Positions 44,994 to 56,885 of a DNA stretch of 64,000 nt are shown in pieces. This DNA comes from Paraphaeosphaeria minitans. Its lineage: Eukaryota > Ascomycota > Dothideomycetes > Pleosporales > Didymosphaeriaceae. A program made the translations under genes and the position numbers. The notes under the pieces are model-generated. The model was not told the DNA's origin. It did no database searches and saw only the letters and a list, made by a program, of their open reading frames with translations. Within the stretch, counting starts at the first letter, position 1. Each line of letters starts with the position of its first letter. Location: the NCBI GenBank assembly GCA_015832175.1, contig WJXW01000004.1, forward strand, positions 248,001-312,000, in the 5' to 3' direction.

Positions 44994-46000
44994 AGTCTAC
45001 CGGTGGGGCGGGCGGTGAGCCAGCAGTTTGGTGATGAGATCAGCAAACGCCGTGCGAGGTCGTGGATGCAAATGCTGCAAGGGACCGACGAGCCTCGTGG
45101 CGCGGGAAAACGACTAGGCCCTCTGGAGGGAGCTGGGCTGGTGGTACGTTGCGAGGGAGGAGCAGGCGTAGGGGTGGAGGGAGGGAAAGGCGAGAGACGC
45201 TGTGTTGTATGGCGGGTGCCCTGATAGAGCCATCCGATGGTGAGCTTTGGGGGTGGCGGGTGCTAGATGGGATGGTAGACTAAGGAATAATCGGGCCGCG
45301 GCAGAAGAGCCCAGGATGCGGTTGCGTTGAGACGGGCGTTGAGACGGGCGGCGAGACCGGGGGATTGATATGGCAGACGGACGAGGTACTTCTACCAGTG
45401 CAGTGCGCGGTGATGTAATGGGGAGAGGGTCGAGTGTCGACACGGGAAGGGCAGGAAGCCGCCGATGGGATGGGATGGAATGGGATGGGAGAAAGAAGGC
45501 GCCGCGCAGGAGAACAATGCAGGATCTTCAACAGAAGATATGGCAGATGGGTATGCGCAAAGGACTGCCAAAGCCAGAAGCAGCGTGCGGAAGCGCTGCG
45601 CTTAAGGAGGAGACACTTGCGGCTTTTTGGTTTCAACTTTCAACCCTACGCAGCTAATAAGCAGCGCCAGCCGAACCATGCCGAATCCGTCCTAGCGTGC
45701 TACCCCTGCAGGCACGCGCCTGCGCCGAGCCGACCTGTCCAGTGTCCACCGTGTCCACCGGGTCCACCCCACACCCACACCCACCACCCACACCGGCACC
45801 CCGTCTCGTGACTCGTCCTCTCACCGCGCACTTCCACCGTTCAGCCTCCTGCGCAACCTTGCCAGCCGCCTCACAGACACCATGGGCGCTCGTCCTGCTT
45901 CCTGTGCTATGTTGCACCTACCCAAGGACGAGCGTGCCGTCACGAAACCGTCCCAGACATTCACTCCCGCCTTGCACGGGCGCCGCTTCCGTGCTGCGAT

Positions 46001-46055
46001 GCGACCTGCGACCTGCGACCTGCGACCTGCGACCTGCGACCTGCAACCTGCAACC
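46001..46055. repeat. Heptanucleotide minisatellite (GCGACCT)n
   Basis: About eight copies of GCGACCT in tandem, the last two changed to GCAACCT. Confidence 0.9.
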
Positions 46056-49000
46056 CTACTAACCAGCAACAGTCCGCGTTGACAATATTACGCTTCGATA
46101 CGTATGCTGATCCTGTCCGGTCCGCTGAGGACATGCCTGCGGCATTTTCACTACGCCTATCACACCCGCCCTTGTGCGAAAGCTTCACCGGCATACGCGT
46201 CTCCGCGCCAACCAGCTGTCCTGACGCGCTGCGGGAGCATTGTTCTTGCAATGCGGGCTGCCGCACGCTGCCGACAGCGAGAATCCTCCTCTGGCCCAGA
46301 TCTAACCTCATCCCGTCTACCGCATTCCAGAAGAGCAGTCTTCGAACGCAATCCCGCAATCCCGCAATCCCTCGCTCTTTGCCAGCCGCGAGAAGCGAGT
46401 CCCGGACCTCACGTGGGGGTGCATGAGTGTCCGCCTCCGTGAACAACCATCATCTCTTTCAATCGTCGTACATCGCGACGACAGGACGCCATCTCTGACA
46501 GCACCCAAGCATGCGCCTACAAATGCACCGTGCTGCAGCTCATCGACCGCTGGGCGCGCCCTGGCCATATGCATGCCGTCGTGCAACAGCGCCCAACCCC
46601 ACGGAAACCCCGCAGATCGTTTAACACCATTCGACGGTGGTCCTCTTTCATTTATCGGGACCAATACGACAGCCTCGCCCGAGCCCGGTGAGTGGCTCCG
46701 ACATCCGACTCGAGCTGCCCAGGCTCTGTACAGTGTTACCGTGCTCCCGAATGCTTCCTTCACCTTGCGATCGAGCAGGCTAACTCATCCCGCGCTTGAG
46801 GTGCGTGTAGAGCTCGTGACCTCCTGCATCGCTATTGCATCTCACTCCGATGCAAGCGAATCGTCGACCCGTGGCAGTTGCAGCTTCATTTTGCTTCATG
46901 CGGATCTATGCCCAACTTGTCAATATCCTGTGAGGCCGGACTCGCAGCTCCAAATACGCGTATGATGGAATGTAAATGGATGGTCGTTATGGCGGTGAGT
47001 TTGACTGTGCGGCTCTCGAAACACGATACCCGCATCCTAGTGGTCCGCCGTTGAACGCCCCATACTTCCCCCACATTCGCAGTACCTAGTGGGTAATGTG
47101 CGTACGGTGAAAAGTCAGCTCGCGGTGATTAATTGCTCTTCAAGCCATCGTGGGGGTTCATCGGTCTCAAGGGAGCACCTGAGCTCTTTTCTCGCCCTCC
47201 GCGTGTGTGGAGCCTCCGGTCGTGCGCCTAATAACTCCCGAATCGACAATCTACCGGAGAGGGCACCAGCCATCACGATCCTCAGAAGCACTTGGCTGCG
47301 TTACCACGACAAGGCTTCCTTTCGTCCTGTTGACATAGATATGTATGCAACAAATCTTGGCGTCTCGGCGTCATTCCGCTTCTCGAAATAATTCTGCAGA
47401 AGATCTTGAAGATCGTCTCTACAACCCCAGGCCCAAGACGGGAAATCTCACAGTAATAGATCGCCCAATCTGCACGTCAGCCTGCTGTCCAAATGGTGAT
47501 CCTTTTTAATGGCAATGCGCTTTCCGAAATTTCCCGAGGGTATACAAAATCGGTCTCGGGGGCGTTCCATCCGCTTGGCAATTATCCTTTGATGAATAGT
47601 AGATCCCCCTTTGGGATGCAACCTCCACTGTACCGCCCTTGGCACACTTGCACGCCAGGACGGAATTCTTGGAACTGGATTCCGCGCTTGGCACGAATCG
47701 TAGCACGGCAGCTGGTTTCGCGTCAAACATGCAACATGAACCAGCACACATTTTGCAAGGTTGCTATGCTTCACTACTACCCGCGTTTCGCCCAGAGTCC
47801 GATGCTCTGGGAGAAAAGAGGTACGAAACGTCCGTTGCTTGGCGCGGACAACGCATCTGCGCACGAGTTACGACACTACAGTTGATGATTTCGGCAGGCT
47901 TCAGACCCTGCGCCTGGGGCGATATCACATCGAAAATTATGCTGCTAACGGTAAGTTCACTAAAACGATAAATGGCTACTGTCATAACCGGTGGGAATGT
48001 TTCAGTCCAGTCAACAAAACATGACATTGTGACGGCCAGACTGGACTTTGCTACTGTACTCGTCTCGATCGCCTAACATGTTCATGCCAAATACTGCTTA
48101 TTGAATCGGCCAAATGGATCACAGCGTGGTACATGTTGAGCCAAGGCTCCCTTCGAACCACCCGGGGATGACACGATTACTTTCCGCTTGCACAAGCGTC
48201 ACAAGCTCACCCTTGGTCTCCTACAAATCACCCCCCCTATGCCGGATTGAGGCATTCCGGAGTGCCATACTAGCTAGCTGTAGTTCGCCGCGGCTTGGCC
48301 ATCTTGTCCGTAATCTTTTCGCATATCAACTTGAGACTTACACTTTCTAGATGCTCATGCTTAGGAACCGCAGTCTGCAGTTTAGAAATTGATCGACATA
48401 TCCTAGCCAAGCCTGCTCACTGCATATGCGCCTATGCGGAAGGCTTCGGACGAAGGATCTGCAGTGTCTGCCTCTATGTGCAGAACACCTCGTTGCCCGT
48501 TGGGCAGGATCTTGCTGTCAATATCAATATTCTCGGTGGTTCTATGATTGGCAACTGACAAGATAGCTATTCGGGGCAACCCCAAATGCCGAGTTTTGTA
48601 ATTTCCCACTCACGCACAGGAAGCCCATGCAACGAGCTTTGTATGTCTGTGCATACGTTCGTGGACCAATACGGAGCAACGAGGATGATCTGTTTCTCTT
48701 AATGTATTGATTCTGTCAATGCGGAGAGCAGCGCACGTCGAGGAAGAAACTCTATCGGCACAACTCTCGACAACCGACGGAGCGTCCCAAGACTGCGATT
48801 ACCCGCTGAGACCACAAGGGCTGCAGTGCGAGTCCCGTACCACAGTGCAAGTGTCCGATCACCGCTCCGTGCCACTATTCCGGATATGGTAGAAAGCTAG
48901 ACACAACGGTTCGAGACATAGATCCAAGACATCTAAGACACACCATTAACCTTTTATCAAAGTGCTGTCAATATCTGTTTTGGGGCTCACGCAGACAACA

Positions 49001-49448
49001 TATCAACACGATCCAGACATGCACTGTCGAGGGTGCTCCGGCCGCTTTCAATACGTGAACGTTTGATAGTAACCTGCGCAGCCACGTTCACACTGAACCC
49101 ATGTCCTTGGATCAGCAGATGCTCTGCTGGTGTCCACGTATCGTGCATGCACAGGACAACCGACTTGCTGACAGTCTCACACAAATATCTCTGACAAACC
49201 CACGTGCACGCAATGCGGCGGGCGTGACACTCCAGCCAGGACACACCAACCACTCAACCCAGGCAGAAACGACTACCACCACGCAGCTCCCCTAGCTTGT
49301 ATCACACGGCCATGTTCCCCCCCCTAAAAAAATTTGACAGCAAATTCTCATCCCACTGCACACATAGCCCCAGCGTGAAAATAGACCCTTCCACATTCTC
49401 CGCAGATCTAAATCCCCCATACAACCTCCGCACCCACGCATTGTCCTC

Positions 49449-49728
49449 CTACATCTCCAGCCACGTAAAATCGTACGCCACTTCCTGTCGTAACACCCTA
49501 CGCACACGCTCCATCATCTCGCTCTCGATCTCGTGCCTACTATATTCCCTGGACACATACATGCTGTGAATCTCTGCAAATCTGAGGTCTGGTGGTAGGG
49601 AAGGGTCTGTGCTGCAGTGTTCTACTTCGAGCAAACCTGGTGTGGGACTCAAGGCAGAGGAGTAGGCGTTGTCGAGCTCGGCGGTGATGGCGGTGTGTAG
49701 GTAGAGGAGAGATAAGCTCAAAGGACAT
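49449..49728 (-). CDS. Possible small protein or exon, unknown
   Basis: A minus-strand frame ending at 49,449 reads DLRFAEIHSMYVSREYSRHE and then EMMERVRRVLRQEVAYDF, with protein-like composition over about 60 residues. The frame has no good ATG of its own near its start. An ATG at 49,728 lies in a different frame, so an intron or a frameshift would be needed. It could equally be a relic. No family recognised. Confidence 0.2.
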
Positions 49729-50230
49729 GCGCGATGTGTGTAATTTTTTTTTGTTTTTCGGAAACAGCTCGCGAGGAGAGGAAGGTGGTCAACCTTCAGT
49801 ACGCTCCCATTGCAGTTTCCATGGAGAAGGCATAGGTACCTACCCAGACATGATTTGTGGCTTATAAAAAGCTAGGTAGTCTGGATAGAAGTAAGAGTCA
49901 AGATGTATATCCATTAGTTGGAATGGACATAGCTGCGGTGAAAATCCCACTGGCGCGTTCACACTCTGCTTGCATACAGATTAAACTGTGCAGTAGGCGA
50001 TGCCGCACTGTCGTGACAGGCCAGCATTATGACGCTATTGCCACAGCGTAGGTAGGTAACGGGTTTAATCCTTAAGTCCGTCATACTCCATCCCACTTCG
50101 TACTACGACACTGACCATATTCTTGTTGATAAGGGCTCTACACAACCCGCAGCAGCCATAGACTGTTCGCGTTGGATCTCATTTCTCATTCACTTGTACA
50201 GGTTTTGAAATAACAACACCCGCAGCAACA

Positions 50231-51324
50231 ATGGCGCCCAAAATCCCACAGCGCAAGATTGGAGGCGACAGCGTCTCTGCCCAAGGACTTGGATGTATGG
50301 GAATGACATTCGCATACACGAGCTTCGGAGGATATAACGACAACGCGTCCCTCGAAGTCCTCACTCGTGCGGCAGACCTGGGCATCACGTTCTGGGACAC
50401 CAGCGACATGTACGTTCACCGCTGCTCCACATTCGAACCCTATTGATGAGCGCGCCGCACAGCTATGGCCCCCACACAAACGAGAAGCTCCTCGGTCGCT
50501 GGTTCGCGCAGACAGGACGACGCAAGGAGATCTTCCTCGCGACCAAATTCGGCAACCTCATCGGCCCTGACGGCAAACACGCTGTCCGCGGCGACGCCGA
50601 GTACGTCAAGCAGGCTTGCGCAGCCAGCCTCGAGCGCCTGGGCGTCGACACCATCGACCTCTACTACCAGCACCGCGTCGACACCACGGTCCCCATTGAA
50701 GAAACCGTCGCCGCAATGGCCGAGCTGAAGACCTCAGGCAAGATTCGCCACCTAGGCCTCTCCGAGTGCTCCGCCTCGACGCTACGCCGCGCCCACGCCG
50801 TCCACCCCATCGCCGCAGCCCAGATGGAGTACTCCCCCTTCGCGCTGGACATCGAGTCCGAGCAGACCTCTTTCCTAGCCACCGCGCGCGAGCTAGGCGT
50901 CCACATCATCGCGTACTCCCCCCTCGGACGCGGCTTCCTAACCAACACCATCACCTCCCGCGCAGACCTGGATCCCTCGGACAACCGCACCAACCACCCG
51001 CGCTTCAGCGAGGCGCACTTTGACGACAACCTCGGGCTCGTGCGCTCGTTGGCGGATATCGCCCGGAGCAAGGGGTGCACGGCGGGGCAGCTGGCGCTCG
51101 CGTGGGTCGCGGCGCAGGGCGAAGATGTGATACCCATCCCGGGGACGAAGCGCGTGAAGTATCTCGAGGAGAACGCGGCGGCGGCGGAGATTGCGCTGTC
51201 GGGGGACGAGGAGAAGAGGATCCGGCAGGCGATCGAGAGTGTGGGTGGGAGCAAGGGGTCGAGGTATCCGCCGGGCATGATGGCGCGGTGTTTTGGTGAT
51301 AGTCCCGCGTTGAAGAGGTCCTAG
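50231..51324 (+). CDS. Aldo/keto reductase (AKR13-like)
   Basis: An NADPH-dependent carbonyl reductase of the (beta/alpha)8 barrel family, cytosolic. Exons 50,231-50,409 and 50,463-51,324 (intron 53 nt, GTACGT...ACAG) join to give DTSDIYGPHTNE and 346 residues. Catalytic tetrad: Asp56, Tyr61, Lys88 (LATKFGN) and His130 (YYQHRVD). HLGLSECSASTLRRAH, QMEYSPFALDIE and IIAYSPLGRGFLT are typical of the AKR13/YakC-type group, as is IPIPGTKRVKYLEENAAA near the C-terminus, the cofactor-binding segment. The physiological substrate is not predictable. It converges with the GT90 gene (561 bp between stops). Confidence 0.92.
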
Positions 51325-51885
51325 GGCCGCGGTGGGCGGGGTTGAAGGCTAGCTAGTCCGGTTGCTGGAAGTGTGGTGGAGTACGGTGATGGAGAGGGAA
51401 CGATTGCATGGTTGCATTGGCGGGATCTATGGTTGCAGTTGCCATTTCAATGCGTGACGCGTTCAGTCGGCTATTCACTGACGCAGTGACTTCACCTTCA
51501 CCATTCACCACGCAAGGGCCGCTCCGATTCAAGCAAACACGGCACTTGGCTCCATACTGAGGCTGCTTCGGGGAAGATCTTTCATGAAAGCGAATTAGGT
51601 AAATACCTAGGTAGTTATCAACGACAAGCCATCTTCCACGACGTTTGCATCTTGCAAAACACCCACGAGAGCTATCTACCTAAAACGCACGCTTCAACTC
51701 GTTTGCAAGAGTCTTTTGAGAAGTGAAGTCTCGACCAGCTTTACCCCTACGGTAGGTACAGCATGAGAGGACGGACCGCAACATCCCGAGTATAGGCGCT
51801 ACCTAGTAGGAAAGGGATAGGTACCCAACACCCCCGCCAAGCATCCGCTCGCTAGTCATCAATTGAAAGTTTTTATTTTTATGTA
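51325..51885. other. Convergent intergenic spacer
   Basis: 561 bp with no gene. It contains TAAATACCTAGGTAGTTA and similar ACCTAGGTA words, which recur in other spacers of this window. Confidence 0.5.
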
Positions 51886-53934
51886 TCAATCTACGTTCGA
51901 GCGAGGGGCTCGCCAGGCCGCCGCGGGTGGACGTGATCCATCTAGCTCTTGGGGAGTACCTACATCGTCGACCCAGCCCATGACCTCGCGGTCGTCCTCG
52001 CAGACGCGTCTATACTCCAGCAGCAGGCGGAGCAGGTACACCAGCATGTCCTCCCTGCGCAGTACCTTGTCGGCCCACTCCCTGCCCTGCGTCGCGATCC
52101 TCCTCGCTTGCTCGTCATGGCCACCCTGCGTGAAAAGCACACCGCCGTCTTCCCCGGTAACGTTCTCTTTGGGGATCCACCCCACAAAGTACTCCAGTAT
52201 GCCGTAGAGGTCCGCGAACGAGTTCTGCATTGGGACGAAGTGGTACCAAGGGACAAGACGGGAATCGTGCCACTCGGAGAAGAGCGTCGCTTTGATGGGC
52301 ACAGAGGTGGAACGGAGGAAGGCGAGGTAGCGGCCGGAAAAGCCGTTGCCATCGATATCAGGGAGGTATTTGGCCATGAATTGTCTGTTCATGGAAAGCT
52401 TGTCTTCGGTCTTGTAGTACGGTGTTGCGTGTGCACACTCGGCGCCCTGCTTGTTCCGGCTGCCGACGGCGCATTGCAGTTCCGTGAATGCTACTTCGGT
52501 GATGGTCTCGATCCATCGGGCAAGTTCGAAATCGTTCTGGGCGGCGTGTACATGCGATCGGTACGAGGGCAGATGGAAGGTCTGTGGAGCAGAGAAAGAG
52601 CGGACTGCCGTTGCATTCATGAGCTCGACGAAGCGATGGCGGTGAAAGCGCGTCCAATTCTCAGGTGTATTGTCGCCGCCTGAGGAGATACCTCGCCATA
52701 TCACCGCAGTGATCTTCCTGTCCCACGTTGGTCCGCGGGAATCTCCGGTTGTATAATCGGATTTGGACTGCCAGTACGCGAAGGCGGGAAGGAGGATGTC
52801 GTTATTCTATGGAAGTTTTAGCCCACTATCCGTAAAACAGTCATATCCGAAAGGGAATGTCCTCACCATTGACAGCTTGCTGGAGCTGAACATAGGTATC
52901 AATTTCTGGCTCGTAGACTGACTCAGGGGGGCAATCAAAGCACCATGTGCAGACACGAGGTCTGGTTGCAAGCATGGGTCTCTCGCTCGCGTCCAGTTCG
53001 ATACGAATCCTTCGTACGTGAACGGTATTGAGCTATTGGCGTTGCAGTCATTCTCGGGGCATGACCCAAGAAGCGTTGAAAAGGTGTCAATTACTGAAAC
53101 GTGCCGGGAAGGTGCATCAGGAGCGCAGCCAGCGCGGACTAAATCCCAGTATGGGCGTTCCTCAGAAAATATAGGCGCATCGTGCTCGATGGTCTCGCGG
53201 TCAATGTCCAAAGAAGTGAAGCTTTTCACAATCCGGTGCGCGGGCTGCTGTTGACGCGCTGCTGACGCGCTCTCGGTATAAGTTGAGATATCCTCCCACG
53301 GGACTGCAACCCGCGGCTCATCCAGCATATTCAGAGGCATGTCTAGATCCGGCAGTTTGTCTTGGATCTTCTTCACCATGTCGATCCATTGATCCAGCCT
53401 CTTGCGATCGCCCTTTTTGGTCCGCACCTTTTTGTTCCGGACGACGATCTTGTTGGGCATTTGTCTGGCTTGCTGGCGTATTCGTGCCGCAGGTACACTC
53501 CAAAACGGATTCAGGTCATCGTAGATCCGATCGAAGAAGTCTTCAACCAGCACCGCATCATGCGCACCTGCGAATGCATACCAAACATCGAAGCCAGGCG
53601 GAGGGTGCCGCCCTCGTCGTTCGCGGTACGCGCTGGCGGCGTCGGTCAAGGAAGTCGTCTTTCTCGATAGCAACGAATGTAGTGTGGCTGTCGCATTCGT
53701 GATGAGGTCGTCGATAGGGTGGTGATGCGGCGAGCCGAGTGTGACAACAATCTTCCTGGGTGCCGGCGTGTGGACCCGCAGGTGGTAGAGGCTGACGGCA
53801 GAAGCTATGAAGGCAAGGATGCAGAGGGACCTCAAGAGTCGTCCACGGGCCCCCTTCTGCTGCCACACACAGAGAAGTGTAGAATTTGCTGGTAGACCCC
53901 GAGGAGTGAGCATGCGAAGGTTGCAGTGCAACAT
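51886..53934 (-). CDS. Glycosyltransferase family 90 / CAP10-like, type II membrane protein
   Basis: Related to Cryptococcus CAP10/CAP59-linked and xylosyltransferase-type GT90 enzymes of the Golgi; donor and acceptor are unknown. Exons (minus): 53,934-52,867 and 52,806-51,886, joined in phase across a 60 nt intron to give 662 residues. The start is the first ATG in the frame (MLHCNLRMLTPRG); 53,913 is an alternative. A single membrane anchor (LLRSLCILAFIASAVSLYHL) lies near residues 32-51, then a stem, then the catalytic region: FSEERPYWDLVRAGC, SSSKLSM joined to NNDILLPAFAYW, WDRKITAVIWRGISSGG, and near the C-terminus KYLPDIDGNGFSGRYLAFL followed by RLVPWYHFVPMQNSFADLYG, the family's best conserved stretch. 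The tail is long and charged. Confidence 0.88.
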
Positions 53935-54466
53935 TGATCTGTCGATTAGGGACTGTCGTGGGTACTCATAGGCCGTGGAGAGGGATTGACATGATGTTGA
54001 AGCGCGGAGGGGCAAGTGTGACGATTTTGGTGATCACACGGGTGGCCGCTTGTTGTGTTGCTCGGTCACAAACGGAAGGCACGAGTAAAGTGCGACTGCC
54101 CCGTGGAACGTCGCTCCTCGTAAAAGCTGGCACCATCGAAACGCACCAAGAAGGTTCGCCGTATTGACCAGAAGACTGTGACGTCGCAAGATGCAAGTTT
54201 ATTGTCGAGTGAATAGATGCAGTTCCTGGAGCTGCGATGCGCAATGACCACTCATCTGATCTGGGATAGGAGTTGCAGTAGGTTCCGAGCCGGTCGGTGC
54301 GCGGGCAGCGTTTGATTTAAGTGAATGTAACTTGCAAGGAGCTGGAGACCAGAAAAGTGTGATGGCGTTTTGGAAGACATCATTCTTGGAGACCAGTACC
54401 TGAGACAGACGTGTTATTACTGACGAAGTAGACCTACTGGGTCGTTCCCGCCTTGAAATTGCACCG

Positions 54467-55040
54467 CTTGGTACGTTGAGATTGAATAGCTTGCTAGACG
54501 TTGATACCTTGGTACGTTGAGATTGCATAGCTTGCTAGACGTTGATACCTTAGTACGTTGAGATTGCATAGCTTGCTAGACGTTAATACCTTGCTACGTT
54601 AAGATTGCATAGCTTGCTAGACGTTGATACCTTAGTACGTTAAGATTGCATAGCTTGCTAGACGTTGATACCTTGCTACGTTGAGATTGCATAGCTTGAT
54701 AGACGTTAATATCTTGCTACGTTAAGATTGCATAGCTTGCTAGACGTTAATACCTTACTACGTTAAGATTGCATAGCTTACTAGACGTTAATACCTTGCT
54801 ACGTTAAGATTGTATAGCTTGCTAGACGTTAATACCTTACTATGTTAAGATTGTATAGCTTGCTAGACGTTAATACCTTACTATATTAAGATTACATAGC
54901 TTGCTAGACGTTAATACCTTGCTATGTTAAGATTGTATAGCTTACTAGACGTTAATACCTTACTACGTTAAGATTGCATAGCTTGCCAGACGTTAATACC
55001 TTGCTACGTTGAGATTGCATAGCTTGCTAGACGTTGATAC
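54467..55040. repeat. Minisatellite, 14 x 41 bp
   Basis: Fourteen units of exactly 41 bp, with core TTGCATAGCTTGCTAGACGT or a variant. They are followed by three shortened related units to about 55,120. Variants are nearly all transitions of RIP type (TTGA to TTAA, GCATAG to GTATAG, TACGTT to TATGTT to TATATT). Central units are the most altered and end units the least. Confidence 0.95.
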
Positions 55041-55451
55041 CTTGCTACCTTGAAATTGCATGTCTTGCTACCTTGAAATTGCATGTCTTGCTACTTGAGA
55101 TTGCATGGCTTGCTACCGCCTCTTGGTTTCTGGGTAGATGGTTCGTGTTGGACGTGTTGGACGTCGGAGGGATTGTCGCTTACCAAGACGGCGAATTTTC
55201 GCCACGTCAGGGGATGGAGTGGGGCAGGTGTGGGAATGCCCGAGCAAAGTCACGTGGGATAGGAAGTGTCGAGGAAGGATGACGATGAGATGGAAGTGTC
55301 CAGGAAGGATGGCGATGAGATGCAGGCTCCCTGTCGTTGTGGGAAGCCCTGGCTAGGAAGGATGGCCTGAAAGAAGGGCGGAGAGGCGTGACTCGTATAC
55401 CATGGGGACCGTTCGAACCACCAAAGATGCGTTCGCTCACCTAGCTAGGTA

Positions 55452-55782
55452 CCTAGACCATCTGCCTAGACCGTCTACCTAGACCATCTGCCTAGACCGT
55501 CTACCTAGACCATCTGCCTAGACCGTCTACCTAGACCATCTGCCTAGACCGTCTACCTAGACCATCTGCCTAGACCGTCTACCTAGACCATCTGCCTAGA
55601 CCGTCTACCTAGACCATCTACCTAGACCATCTACCCATACCATCTACCTAGACCGTCTACCTAGACCATCTACCTAGACCATCTACCCATACCATCTACC
55701 TAGACCATCTACCTAGACCATCTACCCATACCATCTACCTAGACCATCTACCTAGACCATTTACCTAGCCCGTCTACCTAGC
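55452..55782. repeat. Minisatellite, 13 bp unit (26 bp dimer)
   Basis: About 25 copies of CCTAGACCATCTG / CCTAGACCGTCTA. The left half alternates the two forms regularly as a 26 bp dimer; the right half has variants with CCCATACCATCTA. Confidence 0.93.
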
Positions 55783-56177
55783 TTGGTAGTCTAGCAGCTT
55801 GACTAGCTACCCGAGAAGCCAAACCAGATGGACGACTCCCACACAACTTCACCGACGAAAGCAGCAGACACCCATCGACTCTCGGTCGTGCCTTCCCGAA
55901 AAAAAAAACATGCGTCCATGCCTACATGCGTCCAGGGTCAACGAGCGCGATGCAGAGTGCGATCAGGAAGCAGCTTGCCACAAGTGAACGAAGGAGGTGA
56001 GGAAGAGTCGTCATTCGGTTGGCAGAGAAGCTGGTTCCATTCACCGATTGCCTTGCAGTCAGGCGATGGACTCTAGACACGGTACCGCCCACCAGGTGGC
56101 TGCCCGATCTGGCAGGTCGCTACCCCGCGTGAAACAGTTTGTTAGAGCGGAGAGGAGAGGGCGACTGCGTCCAGGTA

Positions 56178-56309
56178 CCTATCGTTTTCTCATACCTACC
56201 TATCGTTTTCTCATACCTACCTATCGTTTTCTCATACCTAGCTATCGTCCAGGTATCTTCTCATACCTAGCTATCGTCCAGGTATTTTCTCATACCTACC
56301 TATCGTCCT
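56178..56309. repeat. Minisatellite, about 21-29 bp unit
   Basis: CTATCGTTTTCTCATACCTA is repeated three times at 21 bp spacing, followed by longer units where GTCCAGGTAT is inserted. It includes the ACCTAGCTATCG variant. Confidence 0.85.
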
Positions 56310-56885
56310 ACGGTGCGTACGGTATCCATCAGTGGGCGCGTGTTGGAGGCTCTTTCGGTCATCGGACAAACGCTCAGCTTTCAACAGTCTATCGACTGCA
56401 CACTGTCCATAGACTACGGTAGATGGTCTAGTCCATCTGTCCATCTCCTGCACAAAGACAATGTCAACAAGGCGCAACGAACGACGAGGCCGGAATCAGG
56501 CAGATGGAAGCACGTTCCGCACGTTCCGCAGGCCGCGCCGTGTTGCCGCTCCCCCGCTCCCCCGCACCTCCGCACCCCACAATGCCGCCAACTCAAGCGA
56601 TACACGGCAAAACACGACCGCAGCAGTCTCGCGTGACGCCTGCAGGAGCCCGGACGAACCAAGGGTAGATACCCGTCGTATGTACCTGTCCTCGCAAACC
56701 GGCCACCTATCCTGCCTCAACTCGACTCGACTCGACTCGACTCGACACTCCCCTTCTCTTCCCGTACTCTCCCTTGTTGCGGACGACGCGTTCGCTGTCT
56801 CGTGAAGCAGATGCGGGTCCTGGAGCTCTCCACCAGCTCGCTTACCTAGGTACCGTACCGTGCCTGCCTGCCTGCCTCATCCAGC

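Larger units (their letters stand above)
44994..50230. other. 5.2 kb region without a recognisable gene
   Basis: Composition is normal, with no sign of RIP. Short overlapping open frames exist on both strands (longest about 180 codons at 46,423-46,965), but none shows a domain or a convincing exon pattern. Simple repeats are at 45,750-45,800 (CCACAC type) and 46,001-46,055 (GCGACCT). The first few hundred bases should be promoter and leader of the kinase gene; the last part precedes the aldo/keto reductase. One weak small-gene candidate is listed at 49,449-49,728. Confidence 0.6.
53935..56885. other. 2.95 kb intergenic region rich in minisatellites
   Basis: It lies between two divergent genes and contains three tandem arrays (54,467-55,040; 55,452-55,782; 56,178-56,309) and an ACTCG microsatellite (56,720-56,746). 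No gene is recognised; the open frames present are short. CCTGCC repeats at 56,862-56,877 belong to the presumed transhydrogenase leader. Confidence 0.6.

Noticed and set aside
45000..50230. tRNA or rRNA genes in the gene-poor interval
   Set aside because: No B-box-like GGTTCGANTCC with a matching A-box and cloverleaf arms, and no rRNA-like sequence was recognised by eye. A tRNAscan run would settle it.
53935..54015. Upstream extension of the GT90 frame to 54,015
   Set aside because: That position is TTG, not ATG, and the extra residues look non-coding. The first ATG is at 53,934.
32688..54015. Secondary-metabolite or defence gene cluster
   Set aside because: No backbone enzyme (PKS, NRPS, terpene cyclase), cluster regulator or NLR gene is present; the genes are functionally unrelated.
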